From Pseudobacter sp. (GTDB lineage Bacteria; Bacteroidota; Bacteroidia; Chitinophagales; Chitinophagaceae): a stretch of 64,000 nucleotides of DNA. The translations under genes were made by a program, and so were the position numbers. Under the pieces are notes generated by a model. It had not been told where the DNA came from and ran no database searches. It was given only the letters and a program-made list of their open reading frames with translations. Below are positions 51,116-60,052 of this stretch, one piece after another. Numbering within the stretch: the stretch's first letter is position 1; each line of letters opens with the position of its first letter. Location: NCBI GenBank assembly GCA_017849455.1, contig JAFIGX010000022.1, forward strand, positions 806,001 through 870,000, read 5' to 3'.

Positions 51116-51688
51116 ATGAAGCAATGGATGATGGTATTGCTCCTGATGATCGGTTTCACGAGAGGACCGGTCGCTCAGACCAAAATACCCCCGATCGATA
51201 AATCGCCGATGGACATGAGCTATTACCCCGTGAATTATCCTGTACTGAAGATCCAGAACAAAGCAACGGAACCATTGCTGGTCCGCGTCATCTATAGCAG
51301 GCCACAGAAGAACGGGCGTAGTGTGTTCGGCGAACTGGTTGAATACGGCAAGATCTGGCGGCTGGGCGCCAATGAGGCCACAGAGATCGAATTGTATAAA
51401 GACGCAAAAGTGAACGGCAACAAGCTGAAGAAAGGACGCTACACCATGTATGCGATCCCGTTCCTGGATAAATGGACCATCATATTCAATAAGGAAACCG
51501 ATATCTGGGGCGCTTTCCAGTACGATGAGAAAAAAGATGTGCTGCGCATGGACGTGCCCGCTGAAAAGCCGGCCGAACCGGTAGAAGCCTATACCATGAT
51601 TTTCGAAAAAAGCCCTGCCGGGGCTAACCTGCTGATGATGTGGGACAATGTAAAGACCACGCTCCCATTCAATTTCAACGGAAATTAA
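51116..51688 (+). CDS. DUF2911-family secreted protein (copy 1)
   Basis: The 190 residues start with a signal peptide ending RGPVAQ. The DUF2911 core holds DKSPMDMSYYPVNYPV, VIYSRPQKNGRSVFGELV, WRLGANEATEIELYKD and GRYTMYAIPFLDKWTIIFN. The function of this family is unknown; the domain looks like a beta-sandwich. A paralogue follows 25 bases later, so the pair is an old tandem duplication, probably co-transcribed from the promoter at 51085. Confidence 0.9.
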   Translation: MKQWMMVLLLMIGFTRGPVAQTKIPPIDKSPMDMSYYPVNYPVLKIQNKATEPLLVRVIYSRPQKNGRSVFGELVEYGKIWRLGANEATEIELYKDAKVNGNKLKKGRYTMYAIPFLDKWTIIFNKETDIWGAFQYDEKKDVLRMDVPAEKPAEPVEAYTMIFEKSPAGANLLMMWDNVKTTLPFNFNGN

Positions 51689-51713
51689 GGAGCTATCACG
51701 GCACCATTCCAAT

Positions 51714-52346
51714 ATGTTTGCTACCCATAAATACAATGTACTGGCATTGCTGCTGGCAAGCTGCATGATCACTGCCTGCCAGCAAAAGAATCCCAAAGGC
51801 AATCCACCGGTGACCATCACCCCGTCTACCCATTCAGCCCCGGATATTCCCCTGCAGATAGGGTTGGACAAATCACCCATGGACATGAGCTATTACCCGG
51901 TAGATTATCCCAAACTGAAAATGACGAAGCATGTCACCGGGCCACTGATAGCCCGTGTGATCTATAGCAGGCCGCAGAAAGGGGGCCGCATCATCTTCGG
52001 CGATGTTTTGAAATACGGATCGCCCTGGAGACTTGGAGCTAATGAAGCCACGGAGATCGAATTTTTCAAAGATGTTTCCATCCTGAAAAAAAATGTTCCC
52101 AAAGGCCGCTATGTACTGTATGCCATTCCTTATGAAGATAAATGGACCGTGGTGCTCAACAACGACCTGTTCACCTGGGGCCTGAAGATCGATTCCACGC
52201 TGGATGCTTATAAGGTCAGCATTCCCATTGCCAAAACCAATTATCCCTTCGAAGTGTTTACGATGGAATTCGAAAAAGCCAACAAAGGCATGAAGCTCGT
52301 TATGGAATGGGATAGCGTGCGGGCTATTTTACCTATCGAATACTAA
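51714..52346 (+). CDS. DUF2911-family lipoprotein (copy 2)
   Basis: The 210 residues have a lipobox ending CMITAC, unlike copy 1. The core repeats the same landmarks: DKSPMDMSYYPVDYPKL, VIYSRPQKGGRIIFGDVL, WRLGANEATEIEFFKD, GRYVLYAIPYEDKWTVVLN. Copy 1 appears soluble and copy 2 lipid-anchored, so the two may work at different places. It lies 26 bases before asnB. Confidence 0.9.
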   Translation: MFATHKYNVLALLLASCMITACQQKNPKGNPPVTITPSTHSAPDIPLQIGLDKSPMDMSYYPVDYPKLKMTKHVTGPLIARVIYSRPQKGGRIIFGDVLKYGSPWRLGANEATEIEFFKDVSILKKNVPKGRYVLYAIPYEDKWTVVLNNDLFTWGLKIDSTLDAYKVSIPIAKTNYPFEVFTMEFEKANKGMKLVMEWDSVRAILPIEY

Positions 52347-52372
52347 AGGAGGAATTTGTAACTTGTTCCTCT

Positions 52373-54220
52373 ATGTGCGGAATAGCAGGTATCCTTTCCT
52401 CCAATCCTTCACTGGTCACTGCTCACCGGCTGATAAAGATGACGGATGCGCTGGCCCATCGCGGGCCTGACGGGGCAGCCAACTGGACCAACAGTAATGG
52501 CATGGCCGGACTGGCACATCGCCGCCTGGCGATCATCGACCTCTCCGATGCGGCCATACAGCCTATGCACTACCTCAACCGCTATACGATTGTGCATAAC
52601 GGTGAAATATATAATTATAAAGAGCTGCGAGCTACCCTGTCGAAGCAGGGCTACCATTTCCGATCACAGTCGGATACGGAAGTGATCATGGCTGCCTACG
52701 ACCTTTACAAAAGCCAGTGCCTGCAATATTTCGATGGCATGTTCGCTTTTGCCATCTGGGATGAGCAGGAGCAGGAATTGTTTGCTGCCAGGGACCGTTT
52801 CGGCGAAAAACCCTTCTACTATTCCCTCAACAATACCGAATTCGTTTTCTCCAGTGAAATGAAAGCGCTCTGGGCGGCTGGCATCGAAAAGCGTATGGAG
52901 GAAACCATGCTATACAATTACATCACCCTGGGATATGTGCAGGATCCGGGCGATCCTTCAGCCAGCTTTTATCATTCCATCCGGAAATTACCCGCCCGGC
53001 ATTTCCTGTATTACAGACCGGACAGTCGGGAACTTTCCATAGAACTTTACTGGGACATTGAGCCAGGCATAGGGAAGCCAGGTACCGCTCCCGAACAGGC
53101 CATCGAAAAATTCCGCGACCTTTTTCAATTATCCGTGAACAGGCGCCTGCGAAGCGATGTAGCAGTGGGCAGCTCGCTGAGTGGCGGGTTAGACAGCTCG
53201 TCGGTACTCGCCGCCATGTTGGATTCTCCTGAAAAGCCCGGCAGCCTCAGCACCTTCTCGGCCGTGTTCAATGGCTTTGAAAAAAACGAAGCACCTTATA
53301 TCCACCAGTTGACCGCTCAGTTGAACGTACCCAATTACCAGGTGCATCCGGATGCAGATAGTCTGCTCAGCCAATTCGAAAAGATCTGCTACCACCAGGA
53401 AGAACCCTTCGGCTCCTCCAACATAATCGCGCAGTTCCAGGTATTTGAAATGGCAAAGAGACAGGGAGTAACGGTATTGCTCGATGGACAGGGGGCCGAT
53501 GAAGTGCTGGCCGGCTATCTCAAATATTATCCCCGCTACTGGCAGGAACTTTACCGCAGCCATCCGTCGCAGTTGGCCGCAGAGATCGAAGCAGCGCGGC
53601 AACTGGGGATCACTGAATCTTGGGGATGGAAAAACAAGCTGGCAGCCAGATTCCCTTCATTCGCCGCTGCCTGGCTGGTGCGCAACCGTACAAAACGGCA
53701 ACGCAGGCAGCCCGATCTCGATAGCGCTTTTGTGGAAAGCTTCGGGCGCTCACATTATGCAACGGCGCATATCGACTCGCTCGATGGTCTCCTTTATTAT
53801 AATACATTCATGAACGGGCTTGAAGAGCTATTGCAATATGCCGACAGAAATTCGATGGCCCATGGCCGTGAGGTAAGGTTGCCATTCCTGCATCATGAAC
53901 TGGCGGAATTCGTTTTCTCCTTACCGGCACAATACAAAATACGTTCGGGCTGGACCAAATGGCTCCTGCGCAAAAGCATGGAGAACTCCCTGCCGGAAAC
54001 CATTGTATGGCGGAAAGACAAAGTAGGTTTCGAGACCCCGCAACGGCAATGGATGGAGCAGCCTGCCATGCAGGAATATGTTCACGAAGCAAAAAGGGTC
54101 CTGGTGAACAAGGGGATCCTGAAAAGAAATGTGCTTACAAAAAAAATTCAGCCGCTGGAAATCCATGCGGCTGATAACTACGATTGGAGATACCTGGTGG
54201 CCGGTACGCTGTTGAGATAG
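52373..54220 (+). CDS. asnB: Asparagine synthase (glutamine-hydrolysing)
   Basis: The 615 residues start MCGIAGILSS, so the nucleophilic Cys is exposed after Met removal. Glutaminase domain: HRGPDG, HRRLAIIDLS, NGEIYNYKELR. Synthetase domain: VAVGSSLSGGLDSSSVLAAM (pyrophosphate-binding loop) and LLDGQGADEVLAGY. Length and order fit AsnB and related amidotransferases in polysaccharide clusters. It follows the DUF2911 pair by 26 bases on the same strand. Confidence 0.95.
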   Translation: MCGIAGILSSNPSLVTAHRLIKMTDALAHRGPDGAANWTNSNGMAGLAHRRLAIIDLSDAAIQPMHYLNRYTIVHNGEIYNYKELRATLSKQGYHFRSQSDTEVIMAAYDLYKSQCLQYFDGMFAFAIWDEQEQELFAARDRFGEKPFYYSLNNTEFVFSSEMKALWAAGIEKRMEETMLYNYITLGYVQDPGDPSASFYHSIRKLPARHFLYYRPDSRELSIELYWDIEPGIGKPGTAPEQAIEKFRDLFQLSVNRRLRSDVAVGSSLSGGLDSSSVLAAMLDSPEKPGSLSTFSAVFNGFEKNEAPYIHQLTAQLNVPNYQVHPDADSLLSQFEKICYHQEEPFGSSNIIAQFQVFEMAKRQGVTVLLDGQGADEVLAGYLKYYPRYWQELYRSHPSQLAAEIEAARQLGITESWGWKNKLAARFPSFAAAWLVRNRTKRQRRQPDLDSAFVESFGRSHYATAHIDSLDGLLYYNTFMNGLEELLQYADRNSMAHGREVRLPFLHHELAEFVFSLPAQYKIRSGWTKWLLRKSMENSLPETIVWRKDKVGFETPQRQWMEQPAMQEYVHEAKRVLVNKGILKRNVLTKKIQPLEIHAADNYDWRYLVAGTLLR

Positions 54221-54254
54221 ACTTATAACGGCTGAGTTGCGAGCAGCACACCAG

Positions 54255-54686
54255 CTATCCCTTCTTGTATTTCTCGTATACAGAACTGTTCCCGGAATCA
54301 TCAACTTTAATGGTTGTCCAGAATTTTGGATCTTCCAGTTTGATATAGTAAGTGACTTCGTTATTGGCAGTGATCTCGGTAACACCGAACATTGTTTTCT
54401 TGGGATAATCTTTCTTCACTTTATTGAGAACATTCATCGGCAAAAGATTCGGCTGATAATAACGGGTAGAACCCAGCATAACGCCTTCCTTGTCGTAATT
54501 CACTTTTGCACGGATACCGCCGCTTACGAAGCTGACAGTATAATAATTGTCGTACTCCATCCATTTTACGTCTTCCGCATTGGCGAATGTTTCCTTGAAG
54601 GATTTCAATACTTTTTCGTTCGGATCGAACGCATAAGCGCCGGCACCTAACAGAACGGCACAAATGAAGAATAATACTTTTTTCAT
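54255..54686 (-). CDS. PepSY-like/beta-lactamase-inhibitor-like periplasmic protein
   Basis: The ATG at 54686 gives 143 residues with a signal peptide ending GAGAYAF. The mature part has EKVLKSFKETFANAEDVKW, YTVSFVSGGIRAKVNYDKEG, and YYIKLEDPKFWTTIKVDDSG, a pattern of BLIP-like PepSY/DUF2874 domains. It is probably a small periplasmic binding or inhibitory protein; the target is unknown. It has a complete promoter and is convergent with asnB. Confidence 0.82.
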   Translation of the reverse strand: MKKVLFFICAVLLGAGAYAFDPNEKVLKSFKETFANAEDVKWMEYDNYYTVSFVSGGIRAKVNYDKEGVMLGSTRYYQPNLLPMNVLNKVKKDYPKKTMFGVTEITANNEVTYYIKLEDPKFWTTIKVDDSGNSSVYEKYKKG

Positions 54687-55010
54687 GGCTATACTTTTTA
54701 TTTGGGTGAACAAGATCTCAATTGAATGTTCATGGGTCAAAAATAGCTGCGAAAACAAAGGCAGTCAAGGCAATTGGTAAGGGCGGGAGCTACATGATAA
54801 GAAATACGAAGATTTTCGCATATCAGGCGGATTCCACGCATATACGAACACCCGTGAAACCCGCCACCACACAGCATTTTATGAATGTTACAACCGTATT
54901 GGAATAGGTAGGTTAAGCTTGTGTTAAACTGGAAATCCGGAAATAGCCCTTCCTCATTCATCAGGGTTATGTCATAATTACGCATCTTTGTACACCAATT
55001 AAATTGAATT
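54687..55010. other. 324-base divergent gap between PepSY-like and trans-sulfuration genes
   Basis: The left end holds the PepSY-like promoter. The rest has no gene I trust; a 61-residue frame at 54722-54907 lacks protein-like features. A weak box CATCTTTG (54983-54990) may serve the downstream gene. Confidence 0.5.
54738..54768 (-). promoter_or_regulatory. Promoter for the PepSY-like gene
   Basis: On the minus strand TTGA (54765-54768), 19 bases, TATTTTTG (54738-54745): both boxes at consensus spacing. The leader is about 50 bases. Confidence 0.75.
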
Positions 55011-56150
55011 ATGAAGCTCGCTACAAAGTTTATTCATGCAGGCACTGAGCCCGACCCTTCAACAGGTGCTATCATGACCCCGATCTACCAGACTTCCACT
55101 TATGTGCAGGAAGCTCCTGGAAAAAATAAAGGATATGAATATGCCAGGTCGCAGAACCCCACCAGAACGGCATTGGAAGAAGCATTGGCCGTGATTGAAA
55201 ATGGCCGACATGGGCTGGCCTTCAGCAGTGGTGTTGCAGCAACCGACGCAGTGCTGAAACTATTGCAACCGGGCGATGAAGTGATCGCCGGCAATGATAT
55301 GTATGGCGGCACCTACCGGCTTTTCACCAAAGTATTTGAAAAGTTCGGTATCCGATTCAGCTTCGTGGATATGACGAGCATCGAAGCGATCCGTGCAGCG
55401 ATCACTCCCAAAACAAAACTGATCTGGACGGAAACACCCACCAATCCTTTGTTGAACGTAACAGATATTGCAGCAGTCACTACTTTAGGCAAACAGCACA
55501 AGGCACTCGTTTGCGTTGACAACACTTTTGCATCTCCTTACCTGCAAAACCCGCTCGACCTGGGCGCCGATATCGTAATGCACTCTTCCACAAAATACCT
55601 GGGAGGTCACAGCGATGTGATCCAGGGGGCATTGGTAATGAACGATACTACTCTCCGCGATCAGTTATATTTTATCCAGAAAAGCTGCGGCGCTGTACCC
55701 GGACCGATGGACTGTTTCCTCGTGCTGCGCGGTATCAAGACACTGCACGTGCGTATGCAAAGGCATTGCGAAAATGGTGTGGCCATTGCTCATTTCCTGC
55801 GCCAGCACCCGAAAGTAGGCAAGGTATACTGGTGCGGGTTCGAAGACCATCCCGGGTATGCGATCGCAAAAAAACAAATGCGCGGCTTCGGTGGTATGAT
55901 GAGCTTTACCCTGAAAGACGATCATGTAGAGAAGGCATTGAAAGTACTATCCTCCACCAAAGTATTTGCATTGGCTGAAAGCCTTGGCGGCGTGGAATCG
56001 CTGATCAATCACCCCGCGTCCATGACCCATGCTTCCATACCCCGCGAAGAACGTATCAAGAATGGCCTGTCCGATTCACTGATCCGGTTGAGTGTTGGCA
56101 TCGAAGATGCAGATGACCTCATCGAGGACCTGAAGCAGGCTATCGGCTGA
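55011..56150 (+). CDS. Trans-sulfuration PLP enzyme (cystathionine gamma-synthase/lyase)
   Basis: The 379 residues carry KFIHAGTEPDPSTGAIMTPIYQTSTY, YEYARSQNPTR, VCVDNTFASPYLQNPLDLGAD and the PLP lysine in HSSTKYLGGHSD, then ESLGGVESLINHPASMTHAS. It belongs to the Cys/Met metabolism PLP family. Whether it forms or cleaves cystathionine cannot be told from sequence alone; the name MetB is often given. No other methionine or cysteine gene adjoins. Confidence 0.93.
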   Translation: MKLATKFIHAGTEPDPSTGAIMTPIYQTSTYVQEAPGKNKGYEYARSQNPTRTALEEALAVIENGRHGLAFSSGVAATDAVLKLLQPGDEVIAGNDMYGGTYRLFTKVFEKFGIRFSFVDMTSIEAIRAAITPKTKLIWTETPTNPLLNVTDIAAVTTLGKQHKALVCVDNTFASPYLQNPLDLGADIVMHSSTKYLGGHSDVIQGALVMNDTTLRDQLYFIQKSCGAVPGPMDCFLVLRGIKTLHVRMQRHCENGVAIAHFLRQHPKVGKVYWCGFEDHPGYAIAKKQMRGFGGMMSFTLKDDHVEKALKVLSSTKVFALAESLGGVESLINHPASMTHASIPREERIKNGLSDSLIRLSVGIEDADDLIEDLKQAIG

Positions 56151-56175
56151 TCATGAAATGGCCGGAATTTATGTT

Positions 56176-56213
56176 CACGCAGAGGCGCAGGGCACCCGGA
56201 GACCCTCTGCGTG
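56176..56213. other. Hairpin between trans-sulfuration and TIGR02757 genes
   Basis: CACGCAGAGG (56176-56185) and CCTCTGCGTG (56204-56213) are perfect 10-bp arms. There is no T-run, so termination is uncertain. Confidence 0.45.
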
Positions 56214-56240
56214 CAAAATTAAAATGCAGATATTTGCAGT

Positions 56241-57020
56241 ATGGCCACCGATGTTAAAAGTCTCGCTGCATTCCTTGACCGCAAGGCCGATGAATATAAC
56301 CGGCCTTCCTTTATCAAGGATGATCCTATCAGCATACCTCACCTGTTCTCCAAAAAGCAGGACATAGAAATTGCGGGATTTTTCGCCGCTGTGTTCGCCT
56401 GGGGTAACCGTACCACCATCATTAAAAAATCGAGAGAGCTGATGGAACTGATGGATATGGCCCCTTATCAGTTCATCCGGCAGTCTTCCCCCCCTTCTCT
56501 CAAACGCCTTGCTTCCTTCAAACACCGCACCTTCAATACCACCGATCTCCTGTATTTCATTGAATTTCTCCAATACCATTATTCGGAGCACAACAGCCTG
56601 GAAGCTGCGTTCGTCAAGAGTATGCAGCATGGTGACGAGACCGTGGAGAACGGATTGATCGGGTTCTATGATCATTTTTTTTCACTGGAAGATGTGCCGG
56701 CCCGCACACGCAAGCATATTGCCACCCCTGCACGAAAATCGAGCTGCAAAAGGCTCAATATGTACCTGCGATGGATGGTGCGCAATGATGAGCAGGGCGT
56801 GGATTTCGGGCTCTGGAAAAAGATCAGCCCTGCACAGCTCGTTTGTCCCATCGACCTGCACGTAGCGCGGGTAGCCAGGAAATTCAATCTCCTGCAACGC
56901 AACCAAACCGACTGGCAGGCTGCACTGGAGCTCACTACTTACCTGCGTACGCTCGATCCGCTCGATCCCGCCAGGTATGATTTCGCCTTGTTCGGACTGG
57001 GCGTGGTGGAAAAATTCTGA
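56241..57020 (+). CDS. TIGR02757 (DUF2400) family protein
   Basis: The 259 residues contain LAAFLDRKADEYNRPSFI, DPISIPHLFSKKQDIEIAGF, FAAVFAWGNRTTIIKKS, and the closing DPLDPARYDFALFGLGV. This is a complete member of the TIGR02757/DUF2400 family, distantly helix-hairpin-helix like, with no proven function. GATATTTG lies four bases before the ATG, near to a -7 box. The stop is one base away from the stop of the convergent receptor gene. Confidence 0.9.
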   Translation: MATDVKSLAAFLDRKADEYNRPSFIKDDPISIPHLFSKKQDIEIAGFFAAVFAWGNRTTIIKKSRELMELMDMAPYQFIRQSSPPSLKRLASFKHRTFNTTDLLYFIEFLQYHYSEHNSLEAAFVKSMQHGDETVENGLIGFYDHFFSLEDVPARTRKHIATPARKSSCKRLNMYLRWMVRNDEQGVDFGLWKKISPAQLVCPIDLHVARVARKFNLLQRNQTDWQAALELTTYLRTLDPLDPARYDFALFGLGVVEKF

Positions 57021-57021
57021 A

Positions 57022-59802
57022 TCAGAATCGGAACAGTTGTTGCGCTCTGCTGCCAACCTTATCGCCGAACTTCCGGATATTGTATGTGAATGTGAGCAGG
57101 AAATACCGGCGCAATACCGTTACCTGGTTGTCCTGCACATAGTTCTCCCGAACGCTGCGCGAAACGCTGATATTCTGATCGAGCAGATCGAACACGGATA
57201 GTTTCAATTGTCCCTTGTCATCTTTCAGGAACAAATAATTGAGGGCCGCATTCCACCGGGTATTGTTCTTGCGCAGCCCTTCCGCTACATCCGGGTTAAA
57301 GCTGTAATCGATACTCGATTCCCACACAAAATGTTTTGGCAGACGGACCACTATTTCGTGGCTGAGATTATGGGAGACCACTTCGAAGTTCTGGAGGTCG
57401 CGGTTCGAGTTGAAGGTCTTGTTCCATCCCGGCGAATACCGCTGATTGAATTCGAAGAGATCTTTCCAGTTGAATGCCCAGTTCACAGAAGGGTTCAGTT
57501 GCCAGTTCTTCTGCTGGCTCCTGATCGAATTGATCATCACGAGCCCTTTATTGAAGTTGGCCCAGATGCCGGCCCTGAATGAAAGTTGCCAGCCCGATCT
57601 GTATTTGAATTGCTTCGAGATATTGGCTGAAGAGGAAGCACGCCAAACGCCATCCACATTGACGGGCCTGGTGATTTGCACACCTTTACCATCTACTGTG
57701 CGTTCCCTGATGATGCCATCCTCGTCGATATTGCCATTGAGGTACATGGAATATTGAACGAGCTTTTGTGCATCATACTTGTTGAAGTTCAGGCTGAAAC
57801 TATGTGTTTTGGTAGGAACAAGTTCCGGATTGCCCTGGCGCAGGTACAGGGGATCCGTATTGTCCGTGACCGGTTGAAGGTCCGTAATGCCCGGCTCATT
57901 GACATTGATCCGGTAGTTCAGGTTGAGCTTTCCGTAACTGACCTGGAAATTGGGAAGCAGGTAAGTATAGTTCTGTTTGACGGAAGGCGATTTCGCATAG
58001 CTATTATCGATATCGATCGTTTGAATACCTCCGTTAAGGGTGATCGTGAACTTTTTGACGATTAGCCGGAAACCGAGGCCCGTCATGCTCCGCAGGCCAC
58101 TGCGGTTGATGGCATTCGACAGTCCGGGGTTCGGCTCTTCATATTTACCGGTGATGGGATCGCGGTTGAAGGTTTGGAGGTTATCGTCATTTTTGAATTT
58201 GTTCACCATAGACATGAAGCGTACTGATAGTTTGTCGGTAAGCGGTTCCGTATAAGTAGTGCCCAGCGCGAAAAAGTAATTTTCCGTATTGCGGTCCCTG
58301 AGCTGGTGCAGATTGGTATTGCCTGTAGGACCGTTATAGAATTTATTGGTGACATCATTCTGCTGGTCCGACTGATCACGGCGGACGTTGATGGCATTCC
58401 CTAAGAAAAGGGCCCTTCCTTTCTTTTTGAAATTCCGTGCATAGGTAAGCTCGTGGTCGTAACTCATTACGCCCCTGTCGATATGCTGCATGTTCTGGCT
58501 TTCATTCAGGGGGTCTTCATAATTGCTGGAACCAAAAGAGGTATAGTTCCTGTCCGATGGGTTTTTCCTGAAGGCGAGCCTGGGGCCGTACAGGATGGTG
58601 GTGAGTGAATCGGGCCTCCAGCGCAGGTTCAGGTTCACGCGATGGGTATGATCGTTCGACTCCTGGCTGGTGGTGTTGCGATTGTTCAGAACAGTATCCC
58701 TGATCGTTTGCCGGATATTGCTGATCTGATCGAACTGGCTGTTGATATGCCCATAAAAATACTGGAGATTCAGCGTGAGCTTTTTCCCTAAATCATGGTT
58801 GATATTGATGCCGGTGCCGGTGGACCGCTGAATGCCCTGTCCGGTGCCTCCGAAAGATACATCGTTCACCGAAACGCCGCCATCGTTACTGATACTGATA
58901 CTATTGATGCCTCCCCTGCTGAAACCGCCGATATTTTGTATGTCGTTCAGACTGAAACCGGCCCTGTTGAGATTATTGGTATAGCCTAAAACGCTTACCT
59001 GGAAGGTATCGCGGAACAGGTTCAGGATAGCTCCCGTCTCATAACGTTGATCAGTACCTGCTCCTGCATAGGCTTTTCCGAACCAGCCTTTCTTGATGCT
59101 CTTCTTCAATTTGAGGTTGATCACCTGTCCGAGATCGGCCTTATTGATATAGGGGTCCTGGTTCAACTGGTCTTTATCGTCCACCACCTGTACCTTGTCG
59201 ATGATATTGGCGGGCAGGTTGCGGGTAGCAACTTTGGGGTCGCCTCCGAAGAATTCTTTTCCATCTACCAGTATCCTGTTCACGGCCCGTCCGTTCACCG
59301 TGATATTACCATCCTTGTCGAGCTCGATACCGGGCAGTTTTTTGAGCAGGTCTTCCACCAGTGCGGTGGGAAGTGTTTTGAAGGCGGTTGCGTTGAATTC
59401 GATCGTATCTTTTTTTACCAATACAGGCGGCCTTTCTGCCAGCACCAATACTTCGTCCAATTCTTTCATGTCGGGTGAAAGTGGTATTGCGCCCAGGTCG
59501 AGCTGCGATCGCTGGCTGGTCAACGTGAAAGTTTGTCGAATGATGTGGTAGCCGGAGAAGGAGATCACAACACGACAAGGTAAGTCGAGCGGAATACCGG
59601 GCACTTTGAATTCACCCTGTGGATCGCTCAACCTGTAGGTGATAATGCCTGTATCTTTTGCAGAAAAAACAGTAATGGTGGCGAGCGCCAGTGGTTGACG
59701 ACGGGCAGAATCGATCAGTTTTCCTTTGATCATGCCTGTGTTTTGTGCAGTGAGTTGGCCTGCCAGTAAGAGCCCGATAAAAACAGTAAAAAAATATTTC
59801 AT
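57022..59802 (-). CDS. Outer-membrane beta-barrel receptor (OMP_b-brl family, TonB-receptor-like), copy 1
   Basis: The 926 residues have a signal peptide ending GQLTAQ, a carboxypeptidase-like domain (GMIKGKLIDSARRQPLALAT), a plug-like domain (LVEDLLKKLPGIELDKDGNI, VNRILVDGKEFFGGDPKVAT) and a large barrel ending LTFTYNIRKFG near the C-terminus plus a short tail. It is a TonB-receptor-like protein of unknown ligand. A paralogue is next upstream. A striking palindrome sits 22 bases before the start. Confidence 0.9.
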   Translation of the reverse strand: MKYFFTVFIGLLLAGQLTAQNTGMIKGKLIDSARRQPLALATITVFSAKDTGIITYRLSDPQGEFKVPGIPLDLPCRVVISFSGYHIIRQTFTLTSQRSQLDLGAIPLSPDMKELDEVLVLAERPPVLVKKDTIEFNATAFKTLPTALVEDLLKKLPGIELDKDGNITVNGRAVNRILVDGKEFFGGDPKVATRNLPANIIDKVQVVDDKDQLNQDPYINKADLGQVINLKLKKSIKKGWFGKAYAGAGTDQRYETGAILNLFRDTFQVSVLGYTNNLNRAGFSLNDIQNIGGFSRGGINSISISNDGGVSVNDVSFGGTGQGIQRSTGTGININHDLGKKLTLNLQYFYGHINSQFDQISNIRQTIRDTVLNNRNTTSQESNDHTHRVNLNLRWRPDSLTTILYGPRLAFRKNPSDRNYTSFGSSNYEDPLNESQNMQHIDRGVMSYDHELTYARNFKKKGRALFLGNAINVRRDQSDQQNDVTNKFYNGPTGNTNLHQLRDRNTENYFFALGTTYTEPLTDKLSVRFMSMVNKFKNDDNLQTFNRDPITGKYEEPNPGLSNAINRSGLRSMTGLGFRLIVKKFTITLNGGIQTIDIDNSYAKSPSVKQNYTYLLPNFQVSYGKLNLNYRINVNEPGITDLQPVTDNTDPLYLRQGNPELVPTKTHSFSLNFNKYDAQKLVQYSMYLNGNIDEDGIIRERTVDGKGVQITRPVNVDGVWRASSSANISKQFKYRSGWQLSFRAGIWANFNKGLVMINSIRSQQKNWQLNPSVNWAFNWKDLFEFNQRYSPGWNKTFNSNRDLQNFEVVSHNLSHEIVVRLPKHFVWESSIDYSFNPDVAEGLRKNNTRWNAALNYLFLKDDKGQLKLSVFDLLDQNISVSRSVRENYVQDNQVTVLRRYFLLTFTYNIRKFGDKVGSRAQQLFRF

Positions 59803-59823
59803 AAGAAGCGCTTCTACGTATAA

Positions 59824-59851
59824 TTCGTAATATTACGAAATATTCGTAATT
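59824..59851. promoter_or_regulatory. Candidate operator: 16-bp perfect palindrome plus third half-site
   Basis: TTCGTAATATTACGAA at 59824-59839 is a perfect palindrome; a third half-site TTCGTAAT occurs at 59843-59850. It lies 22 bases before the start of the receptor gene, in its promoter or leader. The layout fits a dimeric regulator bound in two adjacent sites. Confidence 0.6.
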
Positions 59852-60052
59852 AGAGAATAGACCATTTTTTTTTATGTGTTACACGATCTTGCCAACGACC
59901 GGGCAATGATCCTGACATAATAGCGATGGTGTAAAGTGGAACTTTTGGAAAAATGAAGTTGGCGTGTAGGAACGGCTGTAAAATTAGTGACAGTTGTTGG
60001 TCCCTGCAAGCCTTTCATCGTCAAAAATAACCGGTGAGCATTTCAGGAATGG

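Noticed and set aside
51065..51886. 273-residue minus-strand open frame over the DUF2911 genes
   Set aside because: It covers both DUF2911 genes and their gap in antisense; the real frames have signal peptides and shared motifs.
54722..54907. 61-residue plus-strand frame in the PepSY/trans-sulfuration gap
   Set aside because: It crosses the PepSY-like promoter and has no protein-like pattern or conserved neighbours.
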